DNA of 64,000 nt from Piezodorus guildinii (lineage: Eukaryota > Arthropoda > Insecta > Hemiptera > Pentatomidae), in contig CM041293.1 of assembly GCA_023052935.1 (NCBI GenBank), positions 177,621,600 to 177,685,599 on the forward strand. Direction: 5' to 3'. Numbering within the stretch: position 1 is the stretch's first letter; each line of letters opens with the position of its first letter. Shown piece after piece: positions 53,494 through 62,109 of this stretch. The position numbers and the translations under genes were made by a program. The notes beneath the pieces are model-generated. The model saw nothing but the letters and a program-made list of their open reading frames with translations, searched no databases and had not been told where the DNA came from.

Positions 53494-53742
53494 ATTATAG
53501 GTTGAATAGTCAGGAATCAGTCATTTTTGAAAATTTTTAATTTTGCCAACGTTTCGGCTCAAGCTTGTGAGCCATCATCAGGGCATTACTGAGCCATGTC
53601 CAAGCATAAACTTTATGCTTGAGTTTATGCTTGGACATGGCTCAGTAATGCCCTGATGATGGCTCACAAGCTTGAGCCGAAACGTTGGCAAAATTAAAAA
53701 TTTTCAAAAATGACTGATTCCTGACTATTCAATCTATAATGC
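53494..53742. repeat. Near-perfect palindrome with hammerhead-like core in both arms
   Basis: Arms of about 115 bases run from TTGAATAGTCAGGAATCAGT to CCAAGCATAAACT and back. Each arm contains CCCTGATGATGGCTCACAAG, then CTTGAGCCGAAACGTTGGC (minus strand 53,544-53,582; plus strand 53,651-53,689). The loop is only about 10-20 bases around 53,612. I saw no mismatch within the cores. Confidence 0.95.
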
Positions 53743-53863
53743 ATTTTATAATGTTTCACATTTTATGAGAGTATTGACATTTTGTACATCATATATGTGT
53801 AACTCTTTTTTTTCACACTGTAATATTTTTAATTTTTTTTTTTTTCACACCGTCTGATTATTT

Positions 53864-54097
53864 CTTCTTCCAGTGGCACGACAGGCCGTGTAGGCTCTGG
53901 GCCTCTTCTGGGAGATTTCACTCACGTTTCATTTTGTAGTGTAGTATGAACCAACCGGTCTCACATACCCGGGGGAGAGGCTGTGAGTGAATTCCCATTT
54001 AATTACATCCTTATAAAAGCCCGGGACTGGGATTTGAACTCACAACTTTTAGCATGAGAGACTAGCGCGCTAGCCACTTAGCCACGGGCTCCCCTCT
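53864..54097 (-). repeat. SINE family 3 copy with 12-bp target-site duplication
   Basis: It is flanked by GTCTGATTATTT (53,852-53,863 and 54,098-54,109). The body TGTAGGCTCTGGGCCTC, TCTCACATACCCGGGGGAG and GCGCGCTAGCCACTTAGCCA matches the copy at 33,976-34,334. The tRNA-like head is at the right end. Confidence 0.92.
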
Positions 54098-54417
54098 GTC
54101 TGATTATTTGCCTTTATTAAATTACTAAATTTTTCTTTTGCCCTTTTGTTTCTAATTATAATATTTCTTAACTATCATAACTACTGTTTTATTTTGTTTC
54201 TAATTAACTGTGTAATTCCTTTTGCTTATCATCTTTATATATGGTATTCTACAAGTGTTTTATAGCCCTGAAGAAGGCCTGAAATTTAGGCCGAAACATG
54301 AGCACAAATAAACTAATTTTTCCACTTAATTAAGTGTTTATTTGACTGCACCCGGAATCAACTTCTCCCCCATATATTATTTTTTGTGTTAAGCATTTTA
54401 TTTCCCTTTCTTTTTTG

Positions 54418-54419
<2 letters not shown>

Positions 54420-54458
<39 letters not shown>
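54420..54458. repeat. Poly(T) tract
   Basis: About 39 consecutive T after TTTTTTGTC. It creates spurious Lys- or Phe-rich frames on the two strands. Confidence 0.95.
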
Positions 54459-54459
<1 letters not shown>

Positions 54460-54753
54460 TGGGATGCTTTCTTTCGTTTCTTCCATTATTCTCTCATCTA
54501 TTAGCAATTTTCTCAAAGTTATATTATTTTTAATCATATCCTCTGTAATATATAATTCATTCAAATCAACTTAAACTTGTCTGTGCCAGTTACATTTTGT
54601 TCTCCTATTTTTAAAAGTCAAAATTCTGTTGTTTTTTTTATTTTCATTCATTCATTCTGAATATGTGACCATAAAAACTTCTTCCTCTTTTTCTCATGAA
54701 AACCGAACGCTATTTGATTTTCCGGTAGATGGTTAGATTTGAGATCTGATGTA

Positions 54754-55997
54754 CGTGGGTGAATCAAATATAAACGAGACTTTTTGTCCTGGAAGCCCAA
54801 TGAAGGTGCGGGAATGTTCCCGCGTTTAGAGGTGTTGGGTAGGAATGCCAGGAGTGGGGAAAGCAGGCGGGCGCATGCCCTCGAACTCACCAGTTACCGT
54901 TGTGACGATTTCTGAGCAGGATGCATCCCCCTCGATTGCGCAAAGTATTATCATCAAATTTCTTGCTGCTGAAGGTGTAAAACCAGCTGAAATCTTGAGA
55001 AGGTTGACTGTACAGTTTGGGGAAGAGACACTTTCTCGTGCCAGAGTGTTTGCATGGCATAAACAGTTTGTGGAGGGTCGTGATCGTGTTAAGAATGAAA
55101 GCCATGACCGCCGACCCCGCTCCAGCATCACAGCAGACAACATCAGCCGTGTTCGACAGCTTATTGAAGGTGACAGACGTCTAACCACCAGTGCCATTGC
55201 AAGTGAGGTTGGGATAAGCTATGGAAGCACTTTTTCCATACTCACAGAGAAGCTAGGGTTTCGTAAGGTGTGTGCCAGGTGGGTTCCTCGACTTCTCACA
55301 GCTGAGCAGAAGCTGAACCGTTTGCAGGTCTGTGAAGGTCTTCTTGCAAGATTTCAGGCTGAGGAAGCCTCATTTCTCACTCACATTGATGAAACTGGAA
55401 CCTGTGGAGACTGAAAGGGGAACCTGGACCAGTGAAAGCCAAGTCACGGCTGTCAGCTGTTAAGGTTTTGGCTTCCGTGTTTTTTGACCAGCGTGGCTTG
55501 CTGCATCTTGATTTTTTGCATGAACGCAGGACTATCAATGCCGCATACTACTGCGACATTTTGAATGAAGTCAAACTTGCATATCACCGCAAAAGAAGGG
55601 ATCTACCGATGAGAGAAGTGATTCTTCTTCAGGACAATGCTTGCCCGCATACTGCGGTCCTGAAGAGAGAAAAATTGGAGCAACTGGGCGGGGAGATACT
55701 GGAACACCCTCCCTACAGTCCAGACTTATCACCATGTCAATTTCACCTGTTTGGCCCACTCAAGGAAGCTTTGGGAGGTCAGAGATTCGTCAGTGACGAT
55801 GAGTTGAAGCCTACATGCTCAATTTGATGAAGACACAACCTACTTCATTCTATGAGCACGGGATTGGAAAATTACCTATGCGCTGGGAAAAATGTATTTC
55901 CAAATCAGGAGACTATGTAGAAAAATGAGGTGTACTTTTCTTTGTGTTCAAAGTAAAAATTAAAAAATAAGTCTGGTTTATATTTGATTTACCCACG
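54754..55997 (+). mobile_element. Mariner family M2, full length
   Basis: CGTGGGTGAATCAAATATAA, then ACGAGAC (54,754) faces GTCTGGTTTATATTTGATTT, then ACCCACG (to 55,997), with TA at 54,752-54,753 and 55,998-55,999. The 1244 bp is a normal mariner length. It is inserted in RasGRF intron 8. A truncated sister copy is at 32.1-33.1 kb. Confidence 0.93.
54845..55926 (+). pseudogene. Mariner M2 transposase, broken and lacking the third catalytic Asp
   Basis: The first frame (54,845-55,414) gives MPGVGKAGGRMPSNSPVTVV, then GVKPAEILRRLTVQFGEETL, FAWHKQFVEGRDRVKNESHD and, at its end, THIDETGTCGD with the first Asp, followed by a stop. The second frame (55,432-55,827) begins MKAKSRLSAVKVLASVFFDQ, then LLQDNACPHTAVLKREKLEQ (second Asp), then YSPDLSPCQFHLFGPLKEAL. 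The residue 35 positions after the second Asp, which should be the third Asp of DD34D, is Gln. The sister copy at 32 kb has Asp here. A last frame change precedes the KCISKSGDYVEK ending. Inactive on two grounds. Confidence 0.88.
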
Positions 55998-56393
55998 TAC
56001 TTCATTAATTTTAAATTATGGTCCTAATATTTTCTCTAAACTTTTTTTTTCTTTCTCTTCCACGCTGATTCTGTAATTGTTAATACTAATGTTCTGCTGA
56101 TAGAGTGCTTCTAGGTTTATAATGGTTTTAAATGTATAAATTTTGAGTTCCAAGATAGTGACTTTTTTTTTATAGGTGTTTTTAGTTAGCTGGAAAGGAA
56201 TGTCCATTTTTAGTATTCTGGATTCCATCTCTTGAATTCCATATGATCCATTTACCTAGATATTTAAAGTGTTCTACTTTATTAATTTTTATTTGTATAT
56301 TTGTTTTTGTTTTTTCTCCTATCTTTAAGATGGCTAAACTAGCTTCAAACTTATTTATTCTCTTTTTATTCTAAAACTATATTTTTATTTTAG

Positions 56394-56577
56394 CTGAAAC
56401 GAATACAGTAGTTAGCGCTTCTTCATCGCCTAGTAACGTTAGTACTACGACACTTGTTGAATCCGAGATGCCTCATACTGAAACGACTACCCAGCAGGCA
56501 ATGAGCCAACACCCTGTAACTTGCTCCGGTCAACAGCAAACGACACAATATACAGATCTTCCACTTCCGTCTGAGAG
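56394..56577 (+). CDS. RasGRF: RasGRF exon 9 (linker)
   Basis: The acceptor is TTTTTATTTTAG|CTGAAA and the donor TCTGAGAG|GTAGTA. After Ala it reads ETNTVVSASSSPSNVSTTTL, then VESEMPHTETTTQQAMSQHP and VTCSGQQQTTQYTDLPLPSE with AG left for Arg. This is a Ser/Thr/Gln-rich disordered linker with no domain. Support is the open frame, phase fit on both sides and GC-richer text; it may be lineage-specific. Confidence 0.78.
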
Positions 56578-56656
56578 GTAGTATAATATAGATAATAATT
56601 TAATAATCAATTCCTAAATTACTATCAATGTTTATGGATACCGAAAATTGGTCTAT

Positions 56657-58120
56657 TACTTTCACTTACCTATATATGGAATATATAATAAGGAAAAATA
56701 TTGCTATCCTGAAAATTTTTTAATTCCAGTTTTCAACGGAAATACACTTTTTGGGTCTCCTGAGTCCAAATGAACAAGTCCCGCAAAAAGATCTGTGTGT
56801 CCGTGTGTGTGTGTATGTGGTAAGTCCAGCGCGTAAACGAAAAGTCCTATAAAACTGAAATTCTATATTTAAGTCAACTACATGCCTGAGATGTTACAGC
56901 AACTTTTTCATCAGAATCGCCTTACCGGAAGATTCACTTTATAGAAGGCATTTTGCACCTATTTACGATTTTCTCAAAAACGGCTCTAACGATTTTGATT
57001 AAACTCCCTATATCAATGTAAAATTGAACAGGCTTTAATATTATGTAGGTTTCATTCTGATTGAAATAGTCTGACAGGGCTTAAATGCTGGTATTTCAAA
57101 ATTTCTTCCTCTAAAGTACCTTTAATTTTGTAGTTTTTATGAAATTGACCATATCATTGCTAAAAAAACAGATAAATATATAAGTTAAATGAATTCAATA
57201 ACCAACTAAAGGAGATAACTGCAAAAATATTGTTTTGTTTTTGAACTTAAGAACAGTAATATGCATTTTATATTAATTACTATTATAGAAGAGTATTTTA
57301 GAATATGATTATATCAATTGGAACCATCTCTTTTTGTTTTTGTTTATATGCATTTATTTATCCATATATGTCAATAATTAATCTTATAACCTTTCGAGGT
57401 TTCACATGCCTCATCTTCAGATGTTCAATATTATATCCATTTACATATCGTTACTCAATATAGGTCATTTATCACTACAATTCATTCACATTATCAAATT
57501 TTAATTTTTCACCATCATATATATTAATTTATCTTGTGTACTTGAAACTATCATGTGTATTAAACTAGTCTAATACACATGATAGTTTCAAGTACACAAG
57601 ATAAATTAATATATGTGATGGTGAAAAGTTAAAATTTGATAATGTGAATGAATTGTAGTGATAAATAACCTATATTGAGTAACGATATGGAAATGGATAT
57701 AATATTGAACATCTGAAGATGAGGCATGTGAAACCTCGAAACGTTATAAGATTAATTATTGACATATATGGATAAATAAATGCATATAAACAAAAACAAG
57801 AAGAGATGGTTCCAATTGATATAGTTATATACATGTATAATATACTGTTGGAATGCTAAAGATTTTAGAAAAAATATTATCTTATACATACTATTGTAAA
57901 AGCTAACAGAGAGTGATGAAAAGCCGATAAAACAAACTGATTGTCATAGACAATAATATAATAGATTAGTTAATAAAACACATGTTTCTTTCAAAATCCA
58001 ATGTAAATAATTCTTTAACAATTTATTTTCGTTTCTTAATTTGTTTAAAAATTCTTTGATTGATATAAATAATGAAGGTAAGTGAAAGTTGTGTGTTGCG
58101 CACACCAGATTTTTTTTCAA
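56657..58120 (+). repeat. T element, near-complete, split by a foldback
   Basis: It starts TTACTTTCACTTACCTATAT and ends GAAGGTAAGTGAAAGTTGTG, then TGTTGCGCACACCAGATTTT (58,075-58,113). Landmarks are the same as in the 36,985 copy (GTCTCCTGAGTCCAAATGAA; TCTGACAGGGCTTAAATGCT). A foldback of about 550 bp sits at 57,286-57,842. Confidence 0.82.
57286..57842. repeat. Near-perfect 0.55-kb palindrome with hammerhead-like core
   Basis: AACCATCTCTTTTTGTTTTT … TACTTGAAACTATCATGTGT on the left is repeated inverted on the right, meeting near 57,565. Each arm carries CTGAAGATGAGGCATGTGAA, then ACCTCGAAA(C/G)GTTATAAG (minus strand about 57,383-57,420; plus strand 57,713-57,749). The left copy has GAAAGG where the right has GAAACG. 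The outer ends contain ATATCAATTGGAACCATC in both orientations. Confidence 0.93.
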
Positions 58121-58288
58121 AATCTTTGGTTAATATTAACAGATATTTTGGTAGAAATTATATCATGTGTTTTTATTATAACACATAATACAAAACCATG
58201 CTATGTATTAGTCCTACTCATCCCTTGTTCCTCAATCCATTCCTTGCAAGGTCTCACGTTGCTAACATAACCTCTATATTTCTTCAGT

Positions 58289-58395
58289 TTACTCTTACTT
58301 ACCTATATATTTCATCTATAAATTTATTTGAAAATTCTTAAATTGATTTTAACAACAGAGGTGAGTGAAAGTTTTGTGTTTTGTGCACCAGGTTT
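58289..58395 (+). repeat. T element, minimal deletion form
   Basis: TTTACTCTTACTTACCTATA joins after only a few dozen bases to ACAGAGGTGAGTGAAAGTTT and GTGCACCAGGTTTTTTT. It keeps both ends and almost nothing between. Confidence 0.7.
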
Positions 58396-58514
58396 TTTTA
58401 AATTTTTTTATATCATTTGTTGAACGCCAGCCCAACTGTCTCATCATTCATTATTATCAATACAAAATAAATGATTCTTAGATCTTCATCAAAAGTTTAT
58501 TTTACACCAGTAAC

Positions 58515-58927
58515 ATGATAATAATTATACACCTGAGATGTTACAGAAACTGTTTCCTTAAAATCCCCTATCAAGAAGAGCCACTTTATACCAAGCATTT
58601 TGCACCTTTTTACGATTTTCTAACAATTTTGATTAAATTCATATTTATTTCCTTTTTAAGCCTGAGACGTTATAGCGACCTTTTCATTAAAACCGGCAAA
58701 CCAGAAGAGCCACTTTATTTTATACCATGAATTTTTTCATCTTTTTACAATTTTCTTGAAAACGGCTATAACAATTTTGATTAAAATTAATGGGGTTTAA
58801 TATCATATACGTTTCATTCTGATTGAAATAGTCTGATAGGGCTTAATTGCCAATATTTTAAATTTTCTCCCTCCAAAGTATCTTTAATTTTATTGATTCG
58901 AAAAAATTTACCATATCATCATGTAAG
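58515..58927 (+). repeat. T element, middle part
   Basis: CCTGAGATGTTACAGAAACT, then a second start at AAGCCTGAGACGTTATAGCG, GTCTGATAGGGCTTAATTGC and TTACCATATCATCATG. From about 58,653 it is nearly identical to 34,943 onward, including the SINE that follows. Confidence 0.75.
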
Positions 58928-59165
58928 CATAGAGACTAGCACTAGACTACTCTTCTTCTGGTCTCTGGTTCAAATCCCAGCTGTGGCAGAATAATTATTT
59001 ATTCTGTTATTTCAGTCATGGAATGACCCTGGAGTATGGAAGACCTTCCTGGGATGGTACAAACAGTCCCTATAAAGTGGGTACCTCATAATTGGGGAGA
59101 AAAAATCTTTTGGCCAAAATTGATCTCAGCCTAATCATCTCCTTGCACGACTGTTGATCTAGAAA
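58928..59165 (+). repeat. SINE family 1 copy, sister of 35,213
   Basis: It has the same T/SINE junction and the same body (GACCCTGGAGTATGGAAGAC; CCTGGGATGGTACAAACAGT) as at 35,213-35,410, with a 3-base TTC insertion in the head and a further SINE segment (CAGCCTAATCATCTCCTTGC) missing from the sister. Confidence 0.85.
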
Positions 59166-59235
59166 ATCTCTTCTTCTTAAGTTCCCTCAATTTTGTAAAT
59201 TCATAAAAATAAAATATATAATATTATTAGCATTG

Positions 59236-60177
59236 TTGTTTCCTAAAGTTGATGCTCCTAGATAGAGATGATAGGTGGAGTAAGCAGTGGGTCACGCAGT
59301 TAAGGAACTTCTTCGAGAGTTTCGGGATGTTTGACCCGTTATTATTTAACAACTCTATCACTGTTAGAACAGGGAGAGAAATATTTTGGAGGGCTACTGC
59401 AAATATATGAGAATGAAGGATATAGCCATGCTCCAAGAGTCGACCTATAGCCCGTGGTACAGTAAGGTCTTTGCTGACACCATCCTTCCGCAAAGTTATC
59501 TAATGTTAGGATGCAATATCGCATATGTTAGGACTTTAGCCCAGATAAGACTGTCGGGAAAGTACGCCATCTCCTTTAGTGTCGGCCCGCAGAAGTACAG
59601 TCTGGACCCACAGAAGCCGTGCCCAGTTTGTGATGGAGACGCATTGGAAGATTGTTTCCATTTTTTTGCTCGATGTCCCGCATACCATGACTATAGAACA
59701 CGATTTATGCCTGTATTAAATGATGTGAGTATTGATGGCTTTTATGAAATTCTTGCGAAACCCCACATAATAGACCTGAAATCATTATTTATTTTTGTCA
59801 CAGAAAATCTTAAAATAAGATTTCAACATCTTTCTTCTCAGAATGTTAATCACTCTTAAATGTTGCGGGATTTGTTAGTAATTTGTAGGGGTTTGGTATT
59901 TACTTTAGTACTATTATTTTTTTTTTACATTATTTATTGATATTCTTATATTTAATTTGTTATTGTATATGTTGTAGGAAATTAATCATAAAGATAGCAG
60001 CACCTTTATGCTTATTGCTGTATATGTGTTTTGTTGTTTTTGTTTTAAATATTTATTCGCATTGTAATTAATAATGTATATTTGCTAGTGATAAATTTAT
60101 TAATTGTGCTGTGCCAGCCAGCTCTATTTGTATGGGGTGTGCCCTAAAAACAAATAAATAAAGTTATTATTATTATT
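59236..60177 (+). mobile_element. 5'-truncated LINE 3' end with (ATT)n tail
   Basis: It is flanked by ATTATTAGCATTG (59,223-59,235; about 60,178-60,190). It has the same family and 3' UTR as the minus copy at 3284-4160, here about 80 codons longer at the 5' side. It ends AATAAAGTTATTATTATTATT. Confidence 0.88.
59386..59859 (+). CDS. LINE ORF C-terminus with zinc-finger motif
   Basis: The 157-codon frame is the carboxy end of a non-LTR polyprotein: SYLMLGCNIAYVRTLAQIRL, then SGKYAISFSVGPQKYSLDPQ and KPCPVCDGDALEDCFHFFAR, CPAYHDYRTRFMPVLND, ending KIRFQHLSSQNVNHS. The C-x2-C-x8-C-x2-H-x4-C pattern is a nucleic-acid-binding knuckle. Upstream frames (59,236-59,385: LLDRDDRWSKQWVTQLRNFF and FDPLLFNNSITVRTGREIFW) belong to the same protein in a neighbouring frame, so a frameshift near 59,385 separates them. 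No RT catalytic motif is present. Not a host gene. Confidence 0.75.
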   Translation: MEGYCKYMRMKDIAMLQESTYSPWYSKVFADTILPQSYLMLGCNIAYVRTLAQIRLSGKYAISFSVGPQKYSLDPQKPCPVCDGDALEDCFHFFARCPAYHDYRTRFMPVLNDVSIDGFYEILAKPHIIDLKSLFIFVTENLKIRFQHLSSQNVNHS

Positions 60178-60402
60178 ATTATTAGCATTGATAAAAGAAG
60201 GCTAAATATACAAGAAAAGTTAATAAAAAAGATCTAAAATATTTTGTAATCCACTTTTTTTTTTAAAGATAAGAACCGTTGGAAAACTAAAGAATTTAGC
60301 AAAAAATATTATCTTATACCTAAAATTGTAAAATGTAATGGAGAGTAATGAAAATTGGATAAAACTGACTTATTTTTGTGGATAACAATTTTATATTATA
60401 CT

Positions 60403-60927
60403 AGCTGTTGCCCGCGACTTCGTCTGCGTCAATTTTGTTCTTATGATCGCTATTAAGAAGTTTTTAAAATAATATATCTTAAAGTACTTCTACGTCAATG
60501 ATATTTTTTAGTTTTATTTTCTTGTGGAGAAGGACATACTGATTTTCTCTGCAACAGGATCTTATATAGTCATATATGACATATAGTCAGCCGTGTCAAA
60601 AGCAGTCTTGACGTAAATCGATTCCTACTCGTTTAAATGTTGGCCTCTGTGATTTATTAATTGTTACAGCAAAAGATAAATTAACGGGAAATTGAATTAT
60701 TTTAAAATTAAAATGTAAATCATTTGGAATCATTGGGATTCTAGGTAAATTTTTCCAGATATTCCCTGATTCTTCACTCCTATTTGTCGCAGCGTAATGC
60801 TATATAGCCTAAAGCCTTCCTCGATAAATGGACTATCCAACACAAAAAGAATTTTTCAATTCCAACCAGTAGTTTCTGAGATTAGCCTGTTCAAACAAAT
60901 TCTTCAGCTTTATAATATTAGTATAGA
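60403..60927 (-). mobile_element. Helitron with both termini and a helicase relic
   Basis: On the minus strand it starts TCTATACTAATATTATAAAG (after A) and ends GTCGCGGGCAACAGCTAG (before T), the 5'-TC and 3'-CTAG ends of Helitrons; the 3' end is of the kind common in insects. Inside, minus-strand text reads PVNLSFAVTINKSQ, then a broken GIDLRQDCF segment, the last helicase motifs of the Pif1-like part of the Rep/Hel protein. Only about 525 bp remain. It inserted between A and T of a T element. Confidence 0.85.
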
Positions 60928-61267
60928 TTATTTCATCTACAACATATGTTTCCAATAAAACTAAATATTGTAATATACCCATCTTTTATAATTATAGTAT
61001 TTATTCATTTATTATTTGATAATTGTTTTAGGCAGGCTAACTATAGGATAAAAGTAAAATTTAAATTTAAAAAACATCTCCTATTTGGTTGTTTGTCTAC
61101 AAACATAGCATCCATTTTGGATGCTAAGAAAAAAGGTCTCTGGCAGGTAGGATTGGGTAAAAAAGGTACCTACCAGGTAAAGGTAAAGTTTTTCAGTTTT
61201 GGAGTGGGACCTGAGGGAGGTAGGAGCTGCTGTATGAACATGGAGAATAATTATAGTTAGCCTGCAT

Positions 61268-61555
61268 ATTGTTTGTTTGTTTATTTAACGTCACTTTATG
61301 CTACTATGGCTAATCGGACGATGCTACAGTGGGAGTCCTAAATTTTGCCTACCCAGGTTTTATTAGGATAGGGATCTTTAACGAGTACCTGACATCGCAC
61401 AGGCTCGGGACCACCTTTTAAAGGCCCCTCCGAAGGACGGCATAACTAAGGATTTTTTACTCCCATTAAAAAATCCTTGGGCCACCCGCGGGTTTGCACA
61501 CGCGACCTTTGGTATAGAAAGCTGTTATGCTAACCACTACGCTACGGGTGGCCCC
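61268..61555 (-). repeat. SINE family 2 copy
   Basis: Minus orientation: TTTATTTAACGTCACTTTAT, GCCTACCCAGGTTTTATTAG, GGGACCACCTTTTAAAGGCC and the head complement CGCGGGTTTGCACACGCGAC. The body is complete. Confidence 0.88.
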
Positions 61556-61813
61556 CGTTTGTATTATTATTTTGTAAATTATTATTATGATTAAAAAGTT
61601 ATAAAAAAAATTATGTGCCTGATTGTCAAGAACCCATACCATACCCTGAGAGTAAAATGAATTTTAATTAATTAAAAATTGTGTTCATTGATTTTTTTCT
61701 TAAAAGAATATTTTTTTAAAATAAGTATATTATAATATATTGATTTTAACTAGCGAGGTAAGTGAAATTCCTCGGTTGCCTGGACCAAGTTTTTTTAATT
61801 TTTTTTTTTTTAG

Positions 61814-62012
61814 ATATATAAATAAATCAATGGATTGTAATTACTTTAGGTATTTAATGGAAAGGAGTGGAGGAAGGCAAACGAAACGAAAAAGTTGGGA
61901 AGGTGGTGGAGTGGGAGGAAGGCTTCCTCCAGCGATTAGCGATGATTGGGAAGAAGAGGGCGTTAGTACTGTCAGCTCACGATCTGCCTCTATTGTCAGT
62001 TCTACGACTCAG
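61814..62012 (+). CDS. RasGRF: RasGRF exon 10 (linker)
   Basis: The donor is ACGACTCAG|GTATGT, phase 0. Two in-frame acceptors are possible: TTTTTTTAG|ATATAT (start 61,814) or TACTTTAG|GTATTT (start 61,850). Both complete the Arg left by exon 9. Common text: YLMERSGGRQTKRKSWEGGG, then VGGRLPPAISDDWEEEGVST and VSSRSASIVSSTTQ. Basic then acidic then Ser-rich; no domain. The first acceptor has the better T tract, supplied by the end of a T element. Confidence 0.78.
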
Positions 62013-62109
62013 GTATGTTGTGTAATTTTAATTGATGTTCCTATGAAAGATCAATTTTTTAGTGCTCGTCTTATCACAGCTGACAAAAACTAGGGTTGGA
62101 ACATACCCT

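Larger units (their letters stand above)
53083..54372. repeat. Large foldback, arms about 330 bp, with nested repeats
   Basis: The left end GGGGAGAAGTTAATTCCAGG, then TGCAGTAAAAGAAACACTTA and CGTGCCTACGTTTCGGTCTA faces the right end TAGGCCGAAACATGAGCACA, then AAGTGTTTATTTGACTGCAC and CCGGAATCAACTTCTCCCC. Inner blocks (AAGCAAAAGGGCTG / GCCCTTTTG; AAACAATAGTTATGATAG / CTATCATAACTACTGTTTTA) extend the pairing. The right arm holds the core CTGAAGAAGGCCTGAAATTT, then AGGCCGAAAC (54,268-54,297). The outer ends match the foldback at 31.4 kb. A second foldback and a SINE3 lie inside. Confidence 0.85.
60191..61800 (+). repeat. T element interrupted by a Helitron, a SINE2 and other DNA
   Basis: 60,280-60,402 (TTGGAAAACTAAAGAATTTA; AAATATTATCTTATACC; AAAATTGGATAAAACTGAC) matches 57,855-57,960 of the previous T copy. 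It resumes after the Helitron with TTATTTCATCTACAACATAT. The terminus GCGAGGTAAGTGAAATTCCT, then GGACCAAGTTTTTTTAA (61,753-61,796) is a diverged T 3' end lying directly before exon 10. Confidence 0.65.

Noticed and set aside
54358..54574. Poly-Lys and poly-Phe frames on both strands
   Set aside because: Created by a tract of about 39 T.
61033..61178. Possible exon with acceptor TTTTAG|GCAGG and donor TACCAG|GTAAAG
   Set aside because: It is open in the entry phase left by exon 9 but exits in phase 0, which does not fit exon 10; low-complexity Lys-rich text.
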